Assembly (NCBI RefSeq): GCF_964355755.1
Contig: NC_092679.1
Location: 11,398,932-11,462,931, forward strand
Reading direction: 5' to 3'
DNA length: 64,000 nucleotides
Source: Antedon mediterranea
Lineage: Eukaryota; Echinodermata; Crinoidea; Comatulida; Antedonidae
Positions 1 to 11,048 of the stretch are shown one piece after another. The translations under genes were made by a program, and so were the position numbers. Position 1 is the stretch's first letter. Each line of letters begins with the position of its first letter. The notes under the pieces were generated by a model. That model was not told where the DNA came from. It saw only the letters and a list, made by a program, of their open reading frames with translations, and did no database searches.

Positions 1-610
1 TGTGGGTCAAAGGTCAGAAATGGCATTTCTTATCATTTTTGACTAAAATGCCCCATTAGATGGAATATAAATGCATGCCTTCTGAACATTTTGAGACCAA
101 AATTGACTTGCTGCGACCAGTGGTTGCCGAGATAAAAGTACCTTTTTTATTTGTTCAAATAACCCTTGACCTTGATTCTTTGACCTTTTGTAACATTTTT
201 CAAAATGTGTAACAAATAACAAAACATATATTTCGAACAATTTAAAACCAAATTCAAGTGTCTACGACCAGTAGTTACGGAGATACATACATGCCCTGGG
301 TTGTGGGTCAAAGGTCATAAATGGCATTTCCGGTCATTTTTTACTAAAATGTCCCATTAGACTGAATATAAATGTATACCTTCTGATTAATTTAAGACCA
401 AAATTACCTCGTTGTGACAAGTGGTTGCTGAGATTTAAGGACATATTTATGTTTGGTCTTATGACCTTTCACCTTGACCTTTTGACCTTTCGCCACATTT
501 TCAAAATGTGTAACCAAGCCAAATATGATTGTTTGACCACCCTAAACCAATTTCTGAAGTCAAATTCTCTGGACCTCAAAGTGCATACGAAAGTTGATCT
601 AGCTACTAGA
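1..610. repeat. About 301-bp tandem repeat, two units, rich in AGGTCA half sites
   Basis: The text beginning GTGGGTCAAAGGTCA at position 2 returns at about 303, followed in both places by the same run of landmarks (AAATGGCATTT, TAAAATG.CCCATTAGA, GACCAAAATT, GACCAGTGGTTGC). The unit is therefore about 301 bp and the second unit decays after about 600. GGGTCAAAGGTCA is a textbook DR1 arrangement for nuclear receptors, and TGACCTTGA and TGACCTTTTGACC variants recur between. Short ORFs here look like chance. The repeat probably continues left of the window. Confidence 0.7.
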
Positions 611-1230
611 GTAATTAGGCTTTTTCATTCATTCATTCATCTTTTTATTTCAAAATATCATGGTGACATAACATATCCATAGAAAAAGAGAGAAAACAAA
701 ATCTAAGTAAGAGCTCATTTTGCATACAAATGCATATTAAGTAGATAATTTGAATAATGTTGTACCTGTTACCTTGAAATTGCATTTAAAAATAGACATA
801 CTGTATGCAGACATAAACTGTGCCAAGTTTCTTTGTTATGGAATATTGTACACTGAAGTTACATCAATTATGCATATTACTTAGCTAGACTTTTATTGGT
901 TTTCAATTACATTAAAAACAAATATTTTAGCAGTTTTCATGAGCACGTAAAAATGTTTCAGGACATTACAGCTCCTACTTTTTTTTTAACCAAAGGTTTC
1001 ATTCTAAGAAAAAGTTAATTCACAATATATACAGATTATATTTTTACTTTTTTAAGACTTTAATATTGGCAAAAAAGCGATTTTGAAATTGGCTGAAATC
1101 GGCATTGAAATTGGGTAACATTTAACATAACTCAACAACCGGTAGTCCAATTTTAAAAGGTTTTTCTGTTCTGAGTTCCTCTCACCCAGCTGCATCTTAT
1201 AAGCACTGAATACAATTTTAAAATGTGTGT
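611..1230. other. AT-rich stretch with no recognised feature
   Basis: No ORF with recognisable content, no clear repeat structure and no splice-flanked exon was seen on either strand. Confidence 0.5.
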
Positions 1231-1239
1231 GCTATGCCT

Positions 1240-1432
1240 AAATTAGTATTATACGACATTTAGCGCGACCAAAGTAACAACACGATCAATATCAAATGCA
1301 ACCGATATGATTAAAAACAGCGTACTAGCTTCATAACGCAATAAATCTGTGGGGCAACTTTGTGGTGGGGTAACTTTGTGATAGGGTGACTTTGCGTTGG
1401 GCCGACTTTGCGTTGGGGCGAGTTAGGCTAAC
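1240..1432. mobile_element. Right-hand end of a foldback element, truncated
   Basis: This stretch matches 22615-22935 in the same order: an inner part with GCGACCAAAGTAACAAC and GCAACCGATATGATTAAAA, an AACAGCGTACTA joint, then a short array of degenerate GGGGCGACTTTGCG units. Only this right half is present; the matching left arm (GTCGCCCC array) is not seen upstream. It is a decayed, truncated relative of the element at 20934-22940. Confidence 0.65.
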
Positions 1433-2806
1433 TATATGAATATGATGTCTGGTTACTAGGGGTAGCGGGACGATTCGGCCCGGAGACAATTAGGCACACT
1501 GAAATTTATCGGCTTTGATATGCATTTTATAAGCATAAATTAGCTTTTTTCCCAAAACTTTATTTTCAGAGAGACTATGGGTATTAATTACTACTAACTA
1601 CAGTAGGGCCTAGTAGTAGGGGTTTACGATGAAATCGGTCGCGTCTGAAATCGGTCGCGTTTAAAATCGGTCGCGATAAAATCAACTTCCGGTATTTTGT
1701 ATGGCGCGCCGCTAGAGCTATATGTTTGATGATATCGGTCGCGTTTCAAATCGGTCGCGCTATTTTGTATGGAGCGAGATACATGCTAGCGGGATTTACA
1801 TTTTCTTCGTTTATATATAGTCTAGATTTAATTGACATTTTTTATGTAGAAACTAGATTATTTATGTGGATATTTTTTATTTTGGTAATAAATATTTATT
1901 ATCAATAATTTTTTTTTTATTTCACAGGTCTCGGAGAAGGACTGTGTTTTTCAAAATGGCCATTTCTAAACACGTTTAAATATTTTATTAGGCATATAAT
2001 AATTTACCTCTATTTTATTATGTACTGTAATTAATATAATTATTATATAGAAAATATACGTCTGTGTCTTATTATGCAAATAATTACGTAAAAGAGAACA
2101 ATTTATTTAAAAACAATAATTGTTACAATGTGTAGCCCGTAAAGCCAGCGTATCCATTTGTATACTTATGCATACTGTGGCAGATATATCATATCCATGT
2201 CGTTAAAAACTTACTATTGGATCACCTTATTTTAATTTCTATTTTATTTATGTTCGTACGTTATGTAGGATAATATTATTAAGTATATAATGATTATTGT
2301 TGAGGCAAATCACGTGTATATTTTTATTTCTAATGTTTAGGCCTAAAATAGTTTCTAGTAAAAATGATTATTATATGCGGATCGTTAAAAGGCGAGTTAC
2401 TGAAATAAACCCCGAAATAAGCCATATCGTGGATGCGCCTTCTACAGTATGATCGTGCAGCCGTTAACTGCACGTTATTTTGCTGACGGGGGATTCCCCT
2501 TTTTTAAATCATGGACAAAACATGTACGATCGTTTGTAACATCTATAGGCCTCCTGCACATGTTTTTGTGAAACCTAGTTCCATGTTGAAACGATGTATA
2601 TAATTTACGTATATATACGTCGGCGATACTATAGTTTTTAATTTGAATATCTTTTATTTCTTTCTGTAAATAATTAAGTACCACTCCCTTTGACCCGGAA
2701 GGAGAGTACCCGTCAGGGTACCTACCAAGGGTTAAAGGTCTCAGGTTTTTAGTTGTTTTTAAATTTATTAGTGTTCCATGACCTTCTCATCAAAATTAAT
2801 GTCTCT

Positions 2807-2964
2807 CATTGTTGTGCTATGTCAACATAATGTCAATGACGGCGAAATGTCCTCAATAATGGGGATAGCTATGCAAACAAGTAACAAGTAAGTAACTCAG
2901 TGTCTCACATCCGTACGTCGTTCGTAAATCTACATTGACATTATGTTGACATAGCACAACAATG
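2807..2964. repeat. Small inverted-repeat element with perfect 32-bp ends
   Basis: Positions 2807-2838 and 2933-2964 are exact reverse complements (32 of 32). They start CATTGTTGTGC and enclose 94 bp. The structure is MITE-like. It abuts and slightly overlaps the next palindrome, sharing the CAATG end. Confidence 0.75.
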
Positions 2965-3118
2965 ATAGGCCTAGATGTGAGAATAATAATGGATGGATAA
3001 TAAAGGTGGACACGATTCTCAAAGAGGTAATCTTGCACTGATATTTAATCCTCTTTGAGAATCGTGTCCACCTTTATTATCCATCCATTATTATTCTCAC
3101 ATCTAGGCCTATCATTGT
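2959..3118. repeat. MITE-like hairpin, 69-bp arms and 22-bp loop
   Basis: Arms 2959-3027 and 3050-3118 are near-perfect reverse complements around a 22-nt loop. The stem includes GATAGGCCTAGATGTGAG and GTGGACACGATTCTC. A stem this long and clean suggests a recently mobile miniature inverted-repeat element or a recent inverted duplication. Confidence 0.85.
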
Positions 3119-4457
3119 ACATCATAGTCGTACTGTATAGGCCCGGTAGATTGATTTATAACGGCACATTATTTTATTATAGTATTATCCTAAAACAGTG
3201 CTCACGTAAGAGTGGCGGATAAAAGGTAAAAATCATTGTCATACATCATCTCCCTTTATTGCATAATATAGGCTCGTCTACTTGTTTAATATTAAATTAT
3301 TTCAAAATGTTCAAAACTTTAAATAGTGGCATGCTAATCTTTTCAAAAACTTAAACAATATCCAATAAAACTTTTTAAAACGAACACATTATAATTATTC
3401 ATTGACACCTGCAAGATAAAATGAAAACCCAAATTATTTATAATTTATATTTACTGTACTTAAAAAATAATAACGATCGAGGTAAAAAAATGTTAAAGCC
3501 CCCTTCCCTACGTTTTTTAGATCTAATTTAAGATCACAAACTATATTTAATGTAAAAATAATACTATATGGTCCTATTGCGATAACTTTTTTCGTCTTTA
3601 AACGGTTAAAAATGTGAAAAATAAGTTGATTCTAATAATTATAGCGGCCCGCTATAAATCCCAAAATGCATTGCACGCGGATTGATATTTTTGTTTTTCA
3701 CCTGTAATTCGCCCACTTTTCGATCGATCGTGAGGCCAAAACAAATGGAAAACTCCTAACTTTTCAGCGAAAATACCGGGTTTTCCCCAATTTGTATCAA
3801 CGGAGTTTGGCAAAAATAGAAAGACAATTAATGCAGCAACTATACAACGTCAGGCTAGGTATATAGCTAGCGTACGATGTTCGTACGTTATCGATGTTTA
3901 CCAGCTAGGCCTACAAAACTAAGCCTAGCTAGGCTAGGCCAAAGACCGTCCACGAGAGGTCGATCGCCGCGAGCTACTTAGGTAGTGCATTGTTTCTCAC
4001 TTTTTATCATAATTTACCATAAAACGTACATTTAACTTTAAGACAAGGAATGACATGATATATATGTATTTTTCCAAAAAACGTCCAAAATTGCAGGGAA
4101 GGGGTCTTTAATAGTATTAGAAATTCTATATTCAAAATTAACTAAAAACATAATTAGCGTTTTCATTAAAAATGCATCTGGGCCTAGTGCGTCCCATGCA
4201 AAATAGCGCGACCGATTTCAAACGCGACCGATATCATCAAACGTATAGCTCTAGCAGCGCGCCATACAAAATACCGGAAGTTGATTTTATCGCGACCGAT
4301 TTTAAACGCGACCGATTTCATCTGACACCACAGTACTAGGCCCTAGTAGTAGTAGGGATAAAGATGCAATAAAAGCAAACATTTTGAAAACATTGTCGAA
4401 ATGTATTTCGAAGTAATAAATAATTGAATATAAAATTACGTTTTTTTACTAATTTAT

Positions 4458-5544
4458 ACGGTAGCCTATAAGTGTCACGGCAACTTTAAAAAAATATCAC
4501 GGCAACTTTAAAAAAAAAGCCACGGCAATTTGAAAAAAGCCACGGCAATTTGAAAAAAGCCACTGCAATTTGAAAAAAGCCACGGCAAATTAAAAATAAA
4601 ACATCACGGCAAATTAAAAATAAAACATCGCGGCAATTTAACAAAAATACCACGGCAACTTAAAAATGAAACACCACGGCAAATTAGTATTGAAACACCA
4701 CGGCAAATTAGTAATGAAACACCACGGCAAATTACAGAATGCCACGGCGGAAGTGAGTTACCATGGCGGAAGTGAAACCTTTGGAATCTTCGATTTTTTC
4801 TGAGGTAAAGTAATTATTTGTGCATTGAAGTAAATAAATAATTATTATATTATTATTAATTTATTTAACTGCAGCATTTACGTGTTTATTGCACTAGGTC
4901 TAGCTATGCCTACTACTAGCCTAAGGCCTTAGGCCTACAGTAGTAGCTAGGTCTACTGTAAAAAAACTTGTTATATAAAAAACAGATTTATACTGTAAAT
5001 ATATTAAAACATTGTAGAATGTTATAGGGCCTAGGCCTACCTTGTAATAAGGCCTATGGTCTAGCCCGGCCTAGAAAGTTCAAGAAGAGTGCAATAAAGA
5101 CGTAAACTGCTGCAGTTAAATATATTAATATAATATCATATTTACGATACTAATTGATGTGAAGCGACGCTGATTATAATTAATGTTGTATACATGTGCG
5201 CTATACAAGTAATAATAATAATAATAATATTTACATCAATGCACAAATAATGACTTACCTCAGAAAAAATCGAAGATTCCAAAGGTTTCACTTCCGCCGT
5301 GGTAACTCACTTCCGCCGTGGCATTCTGTAATTTGCTGTGGTGTTTCATTATTAATTTGCCGTGGTGTTTCAATACTAATTTGCCGTGGTGTTTCATTTT
5401 TAAGTTGCCGTGGTATTTTTGTTAAATTGCCGCGATGTTTTATTTTTAATTTGCCGTGATGTTTTATTTTTAATTTGCTGTGGCTTTTTTCAAATTGCCG
5501 TGGCTTTTTTTGAAAAAATTGCCGTGACACTTATAGGCCACCGT
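4458..5544. mobile_element. Foldback element with CACGGCAA arrays and 8-bp target duplication
   Basis: Ends are ACGGTRGCCTATAAGTGTC and its reverse complement. Inside the left end, about a dozen 20-25-bp units of the form CACGGCAAnTTA...AAACAC run to about 4760. The mirror-image array (TAATTTGCCGTGGTGTTTC) runs 5300-5535. Inner arms (4746-4808 versus 5254-5310) share GCGGAAGTGAAACC and ATCGATTTT-like sequence. Flanks are TAATTTAT (4450-4457) and AAATTTAT (5545-5552), matching 7 of 8, consistent with an 8-bp target-site duplication. No transposase is encoded. Short ORFs over the arrays are artefacts of the tandem repeat. Confidence 0.8.
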
Positions 5545-5707
5545 AAATTTATTTTATCAACATTGTCAATATCAATAAAATACGGATTGTTAAACACCTT
5601 TAAAAACATGATAAAAAAGTGGGCCGAATCGTCCCGGGCCGAATCATCAGGGCCGAATCGTCCCGGATTCGTTACCAGGTCAGGTGATTAATAATAATAA
5701 TATACTC

Positions 5708-5961
5708 ACGATGCCGTAGCAGAAGAATTTCCGCACGGATATGTTATACATGACACAAAAAGCACATTGAATGACAACAGTAGAAAATAAATCTGATACA
5801 TTTTTAGTAGTGTGTAGAGAGGATATCTTAGGAGAAGAAGATCGATGTGTATCATCACCACATAACAAAGCGTCGTTGTCTCTGTCTCTGGGTGGTCTCA
5901 GCTCTCTCTCTGTCGTCTGCTGTACGGTATCACAAGAATGAGTATTCCGCGATTTTTGCAT
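5708..5961 (-). CDS. Possible first coding exon of an unknown membrane protein
   Basis: An ATG-started frame on the minus strand runs 84 codons from 5961 and stays open to a consensus-like donor, GTGAGTAT, at about 5710. The N-terminal 55 residues are polar and rich in Ser, Thr, Arg and Asp. The C-terminal part is hydrophobic with several Cys and Phe, and could be the start of a membrane segment. GC content is higher than in the neighbouring repeats. I do not recognise the family. Any later exons would lie to the left, on the far side of the foldback element at 1449-5678, and none was recognised. A chance ORF is the main alternative. Confidence 0.3.
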
Positions 5962-5989
5962 GAGAAATTTGTCACAGAGAGCTCCAGAT

Positions 5990-6534
5990 AGTGATGCCCG
6001 CCCTCATAAGGGCGGATGTATACATACTAAATAAGACTTGATTTAATAGATATGATACATGTCACATTAAATAGAATTATGATAATATATTTTGCAATTG
6101 TAAACCATTTTATAATACATATTTATTAACAAACTAATGTACATTCACTTTTACAGACAATTATTTACTAACTTGCTAAATTAGTTCACAAAAAAGGCCT
6201 AACACAGCAACACCAAAAATCAACGAATCGTTACTCAGCACGGCCTATTCTTTACCATTGCCGAGAGTACTACTCCACGCCCGGTAAATTCAGTTTTTTT
6301 TTATGATATAAATTAGTATAAAATACATGTTATTAATAGGATAAAATGTTAAATTTCATTAACATTTATTTGTTTTACCAGAAACAAGTTAAACATAGGA
6401 ATATTATTAAACTATCCTCCGTGAAAACGCGTAAACACCAACACGCCCGGTCACGCTATCGTAGCGCCCGGTTGATGAAGCGAACTGTTTATACGGCAGT
6501 TTTTACTAAATAAATTACCCATGTTTCACATGCG
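5990..6534. other. Intergenic stretch, nothing recognised
   Basis: AT-rich sequence with scattered CGCCCGGT motifs; no ORF or repeat that I can name. Confidence 0.4.
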
Positions 6535-9390
6535 TATGTTGCAATTGGGAAAACTAGAGCTGCGATAAATCTAATTGTTGTTGCCTTGCTGATGCTTCTG
6601 TCTTTCCATATCTTGTGCATTAAACACATTGATGATTTTGCTATTGCCGGGACGACGTTTGATCTCAATGGAACATCCGCCCATGGTTTGAAATCATCGA
6701 ACCAAGGAAGTTAAAGTGGTTGACAACTTCAATTAATTGGTTTCCTGCATGATCATTTTCAGCATACCTGATATTATTTAAAGTTCTGCCACCAATAGAT
6801 ATTCCGCTATTGCAGTTTTATAGAGCCAATCTCATAATATATTCTGCATAGACATTAAATAAGTTTGGAGACAGTATGCAACCTTGTCTCACCCCTTGTT
6901 TTATTTTAAACCAAGTACTGTCGCCGCATGCAGTCCTCATAGCAGCTTCCTGGTTATCATATAATGTCCTGAGGAGTTCTACTACATGTCTTGGAAAGCC
7001 CATTGCTATTAAAACATTCCAGAGTCTTTGATTCTGGACAGTATCAAAAGCTTTTGATCAATAAAGCACATATATATAGCGGACGGTTAAATTCAATAGC
7101 TCTTTCCATTATATTTCTAATATTTGCTATTTAGTCTCTTGTACCTCTTCCATCCACAAAACCTGCTTGTTCTTGAGGAATTTCACGACGAATGTATTGT
7201 TTAGTCCTCTCAACAATTATTTACAGCATAATTTTACTCGCGTGTGATATCAGAGAGATAGTTTTGTTATTGTTTTTGCATTCTCTTGTATCTCCTTTCT
7301 TGGGGAGCGGTATAAATATTGATCTAGCCCAGTCAGTTGGCCAGCTCTTATCGGTCCATATCAAGTTACATAGATTATGCATTAAAGTGATACCTTCATC
7401 CCCTGTCTCCTTAAGAAGCTCAGCTGGAATATCATCATATTCCGGTGTTTTCCCATCCTTAATTTTCTTTATTACAAATTCCACTTCTGATCTTAGTATA
7501 TTTGGCATGTCATGTTGATCTACCTCCATTGCTTTTATAACTTGGTCTGAATATTTACTATCATACAACCTTTGACAATATTCTTTCCACCTATCCTTGA
7601 TTTGGTGACTCTCAATTAGAATCGTACCGTCCCCATCTTTAATAACATTTAATTTTACAGCCCTCTTGCCAGTAATTTCTTTTACAGCTTTGAAGAAGTC
7701 TCTAGAATGATTGGTAACGAAATGCGATTCAACCTCTCTGCATTTTCTTTTAAGGAAAGGTCCGTTTATCTTGTCTAGTAACACGTTGGATACTTCTACT
7801 AAGATGTTTATATTGACTGCCGTCTCTCTCACTGTGTAAACCATTTGCTTTTATTTGCAGCCTCTCATCTGCCAGTGCAACCACCTTGTCCGATATCCAA
7901 GGGGCTCGGCATTTCTTTAGTTTTGGTAAATTTTTCCGAGCTGCTAATGAGATTGCATTTTTTGTCAACTCCCACAATTCATTCTGTTTCCATGTTTTTT
8001 CCTTTTTAAGAATTACTTTAAAAGAATTTCTGACTCCAGCTTGATATTGGTCATTTATTTGTTTAACATCATATCTGCGTGGTAGAGCGTCTCGTTTTAC
8101 TATCTTTAGTTTGCAACGGATTTCAGCAGTTAAAAGTTGGTGATCTGAGTCGCAGTCTGCTCCTGGGTACGTTTTTGCCACTTTGACACTTGATCTCCAC
8201 CGATGTATAATCAAAATGTAATCTAGGCCTATTTGATTTCGGTAATTTCCATCTGGTGATATCCAAGTAGGCCTATATAGTCGTCGTGGGTGCTGTGGAA
8301 ATAATGTATTTGTTAAAACCAGGTCATTCTCAATGCAGAAATCCACCAGTTTTTCACCTCTCTCGTTAGCATGGCCAAGCCCAAACCTTCCCATTGCATG
8401 ATTCTTCTCCAGGTTACTTCCAACTTTGGCATTAAAATCACCCATAATAATAACAATGTCTCTATTTGGGGTTTTATTAATAGTTTCTTGGAGTTTTGGT
8501 AAAAGTAATTAATTATCTCCTCATCTACTGAAGAGGTTGAAGCATACACTTGAATTATTGAGATATTGATTGGTTTTGCTTGAAGACGAATGGATATAAT
8601 TCTGTCACTGATTGGGTTATATCCAAGAATAGATTTTGCAGATTGTCTTGACATTATAAAACCAACTCCATTACGCCTTAGTCTATCTGAGCCAGAAAAG
8701 TACACAGTGCATCCATCATCTGTTCTGAAATGACCTTTCCCAATCCATCTGTCTTCTGATAAGCCACATATCGGAATTTTGCATCTATTCAATTCTCTCT
8801 GGAGAATGTGCAGTTTGCTAGGATCAGTCATACTTCTTACATTCCATGTTCCGGTACGCAAGTTATGTCTTAAATTAATTTTTTCCTTTGTTTCATTCCT
8901 TTCATCAGCCTGTGGAGCGTCATTACAGGAACTTCCGTAGGAAAACAGTTGTTGCCCATTACTTTCCCCTCTGGGTCCAGAGGTATCACCTTGGTATGCC
9001 AGGCTGGCGACTACCCCACTATTTGAAGACTTCATCATTTAGGTTGGGAAAAAATAGTGAAGTGGGTTCCCGTTTCCTTCTTCACCAACAGTAGTCATCT
9101 AACTAGACTCTTCTTGCCAGCTATTGTCTATAAAGATCATTTGCCTGCCAAAATATATTTATCCATCAACGCTGTTGTCCATTGACGGCCACTTTTAACA
9201 TAATTTCGTCTGTTCAGGATGTGGCTGTTACCAACATTTTTACTGCTAAAACATTGCTTGCCGTTGACCAATCCCAAACAAAGTATGGCAGAGGGCGTCC
9301 ATCGCCGACTAACTGTGGTTGGTCAGCACCAGTTGCGTTTCGGTCATCCCGGATGGAAGCCCCTTGTGATGTTGTAAAATTAGATTAATA
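6535..9390 (-). mobile_element. RTE/BovB-like LINE, degenerate, minus strand
   Basis: Read on the minus strand, the order is a 5' leader (about 9390-9040), an AP-like endonuclease (about 8920-7900), a linker, then reverse transcriptase (about 7760-6540). The endonuclease text resembles the 'craniofacial development protein 2-like' proteins derived from BovB/RTE LINEs. The copy is broken by stops and frame changes and has no intact reverse transcriptase. Its 3' end stops around 6535 inside the RT region. It lies head-to-tail with another minus-strand LINE at 9400-15060. Confidence 0.8.
6540..9038 (-). pseudogene. Endonuclease-reverse transcriptase pseudogene of the RTE-like LINE
   Basis: Several overlapping frames together give one polyprotein. 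At 9038-8313: GTWNVRSM at the endonuclease start, then a RRNGVGFI stretch and VYAST. At 8445-7750: MGDFNAKVGS, then GADCDSDHQLL, the catalytic Asp/His motifs of the endonuclease/exonuclease/phosphatase fold. At 7844-7221: a linker plus the start of RT, with FIPLPKKGDTRECKN. At 7003-6818: the RT palm segment VRQGCILSPNLFN. The YxDD box is not seen intact. At least four frame changes or stops separate these pieces. The product would nick DNA and reverse-transcribe the element RNA if intact; this copy cannot. Confidence 0.8.
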
Positions 9391-9957
9391 TTAAGATATA
9401 AACCTTTTTTTTCTTTTTTTTTATTATTCATATTTCATACAGAGAAAAAAAAGAAAAAAAAGGAAAAAATAAACAAAAAGACGTGTCTTTCTATAACAAG
9501 CAGTAAAAAAGATTAATATTACAATAAATTAATAAAGTCTACCCATTGTTTCTCAAAATCAGATTCTCCATTTTGCCTTGCAATATACCTTAACATCATT
9601 AAATAATTACGTAAATAAATATTTAAAGCCTTAATACTTGGCAAAGTTTTACCAATTCTACATTTATAAATTAAATACTTTGTAAGAATAATAATTGTAT
9701 TAACAGAAAAACATTGTGAAATATCTCCAAACAAAAGCGAATCAATTGTAAAAGTTATTTTTTTAAAGGAAATACTAATTTTGTGTTCTATATTTGACCA
9801 TAGTGATTTTACATATTTACAGCTTACAAACAGATGAGGAAGTGTTTCAGGTACATCACAGAAAGTACATGCTTCATTTTGTCGAATACCAATTCTTGTC
9901 AAAAAAACATTTGTTGCAATTATTCTATTATTTATTCTATATTGGAACCATTGTTCC

Positions 9958-10020
9958 AAAACAAATTTGGAAAGGACGCAGTCAAGGCGGTTTTAATATG
10001 GTTCAAATAGAAGATTTTTT
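9958..10020 (+). repeat. 63-bp inverted segment inside the L1/Tx1-like LINE
   Basis: This is the exact reverse complement of 10994-11056, so about 20 codons of ORF2 (GRSQGGFNMVQIEDFF) are read on the plus strand here while the surrounding ORF2 is read on the minus strand. Confidence 0.85.
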
Positions 10021-10386
10021 TGTGTGACAGTTTGTCTGTCACATTTAAAAGGAAGTTTGTACATTTGTTTCAATTCCTCATCTGTTTTATTGACATTAAT
10101 TTTTTCTTCCCATTTTCTCATACTTTTCGGTCTGACAAAAATATGTTCTTTAAATTTGTTGTAAAAAGCTTTACACCCTGTTGGATTTTTAATAAAAATA
10201 TCTAAATGAAAAGGAATTATTGGTGCTTGCAGTTTAGTTACTATGTTTTATTGAATTAATTATACCTTGGTACTGTAAAAAATTACATTGAATATTATAA
10301 TGTTTTTTGAAATGTTCCCATGACATAAAAGATTTTTTTTTCTGAATGTAATACATCGTTAATATAAACTATTCCCCCTTCATACC

Positions 10387-11048
10387 AATTTTTAAAAAAC
10401 ACTGGCCTATTGGCAACTTTTATTTCGTTATTTTCCCACAAAAATATTCTTGGGATATCTATATTTGTTTCTGGGTAATTACTTTGATTCAGATTATTCC
10501 AGGCAGTTACAACATCATTCCAAAAGGCATTCCTTTCAGAAGTTAAAAAAACACTTTTTTCCGATATTATACCACTCATAAGAGGAACAAAACAATTAGA
10601 AAGAGATTTCCATTTACCCGAAGAAAACATGTATCTCCGGATCCATGTTAACTTTAAGGACTGAAAAAAATCTTCTATTTGAACCATATTAAAACCGCCT
10701 TGACTGCGTCCTTTCCAATTTTTAAAAAAACACTGGCCTATTGGCAACTTTTATTTCGTTATTTCACCACAAACATATTCTTGGGATATCTATATTTGTT
10801 TCTGGGTAATTACTTTGATTCAGATTATTCCAGGCAGTTACAACATCATTCCAAAAGGCATTCCTTTCAGAAGTTAAAAAAACACTTTTTCCCGATATTA
10901 TACCACTCATAAGAGGAACAAAAAAATTAGAAAGAGATTTCCATTTACCCGAAGAAAACATGTATCTCCGGATCCATGTTAACTTTAAGGACTGAAAAAA
11001 ATCTTCTATTTGAACCATATTAAAACCGCCTTGACTGCGTCCTTTCCA
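10387..11048 (-). repeat. 331-bp tandem duplication within LINE ORF2
   Basis: 10387-10717 and 10718-11048 are nearly identical, with a handful of substitutions. Landmarks repeat at a constant 331-bp offset, for example ACTGGCCTATTGGC at 10401 and 10732. Both copies encode the segment from MVQIEDFF to NIDIPRI. 331 is not a multiple of three, so the duplication also shifts frame. Confidence 0.9.

Larger units (their letters stand above)
1591..4357. mobile_element. Foldback element with ATCGGTCGCG arrays and a 2.4-kb core
   Basis: The left arm (1591-1772) holds five copies of ATCGGTCGCG separated by TTTAAA-like spacers, plus CAACTTCCGGTATTTTG and CTAGAGCTATA. The right arm (4194-4357) is its reverse complement with few mismatches, in the same order. 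The core (1773-4193) is mostly unrecognised. It contains two small palindromic elements (2807-2964 and 2959-3118) and a stretch around 2405-2560 that resembles 22000-22150 of another foldback element, including the palindrome GGGGATTCCCC. No transposase motif was recognised, so it is probably non-autonomous. Confidence 0.75.
1449..5678. mobile_element. Composite foldback element with 15-bp GGGACGATTCGGCCC termini
   Basis: The left end carries CTGGTTAC and one copy of GGGACGATTCGGCCC (1467-1481). The right end has three head-to-tail copies of its reverse complement (5621-5635, a decayed one at 5636-5649, and 5650-5664) and then GTTACCAG. The opposed ends enclose two further inverted-repeat structures lying side by side (1591-4357 and 4458-5544). 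A 15-bp tandem unit in inverted arms is what was described for sea urchin TU elements. No convincing target-site duplication was found at these outer ends, so the outer boundary is less certain than the inner ones. Confidence 0.55.

Noticed and set aside
2485-2500. GGGGATTCCCC and relatives (GGGGAAACCCC, GGGGAAGCCCC near 21200-21310) as NF-kappaB sites
   Set aside because: They match the palindromic kappaB consensus but lie in transposon cores with no gene nearby; conservation between the two cores is more simply explained by common descent.
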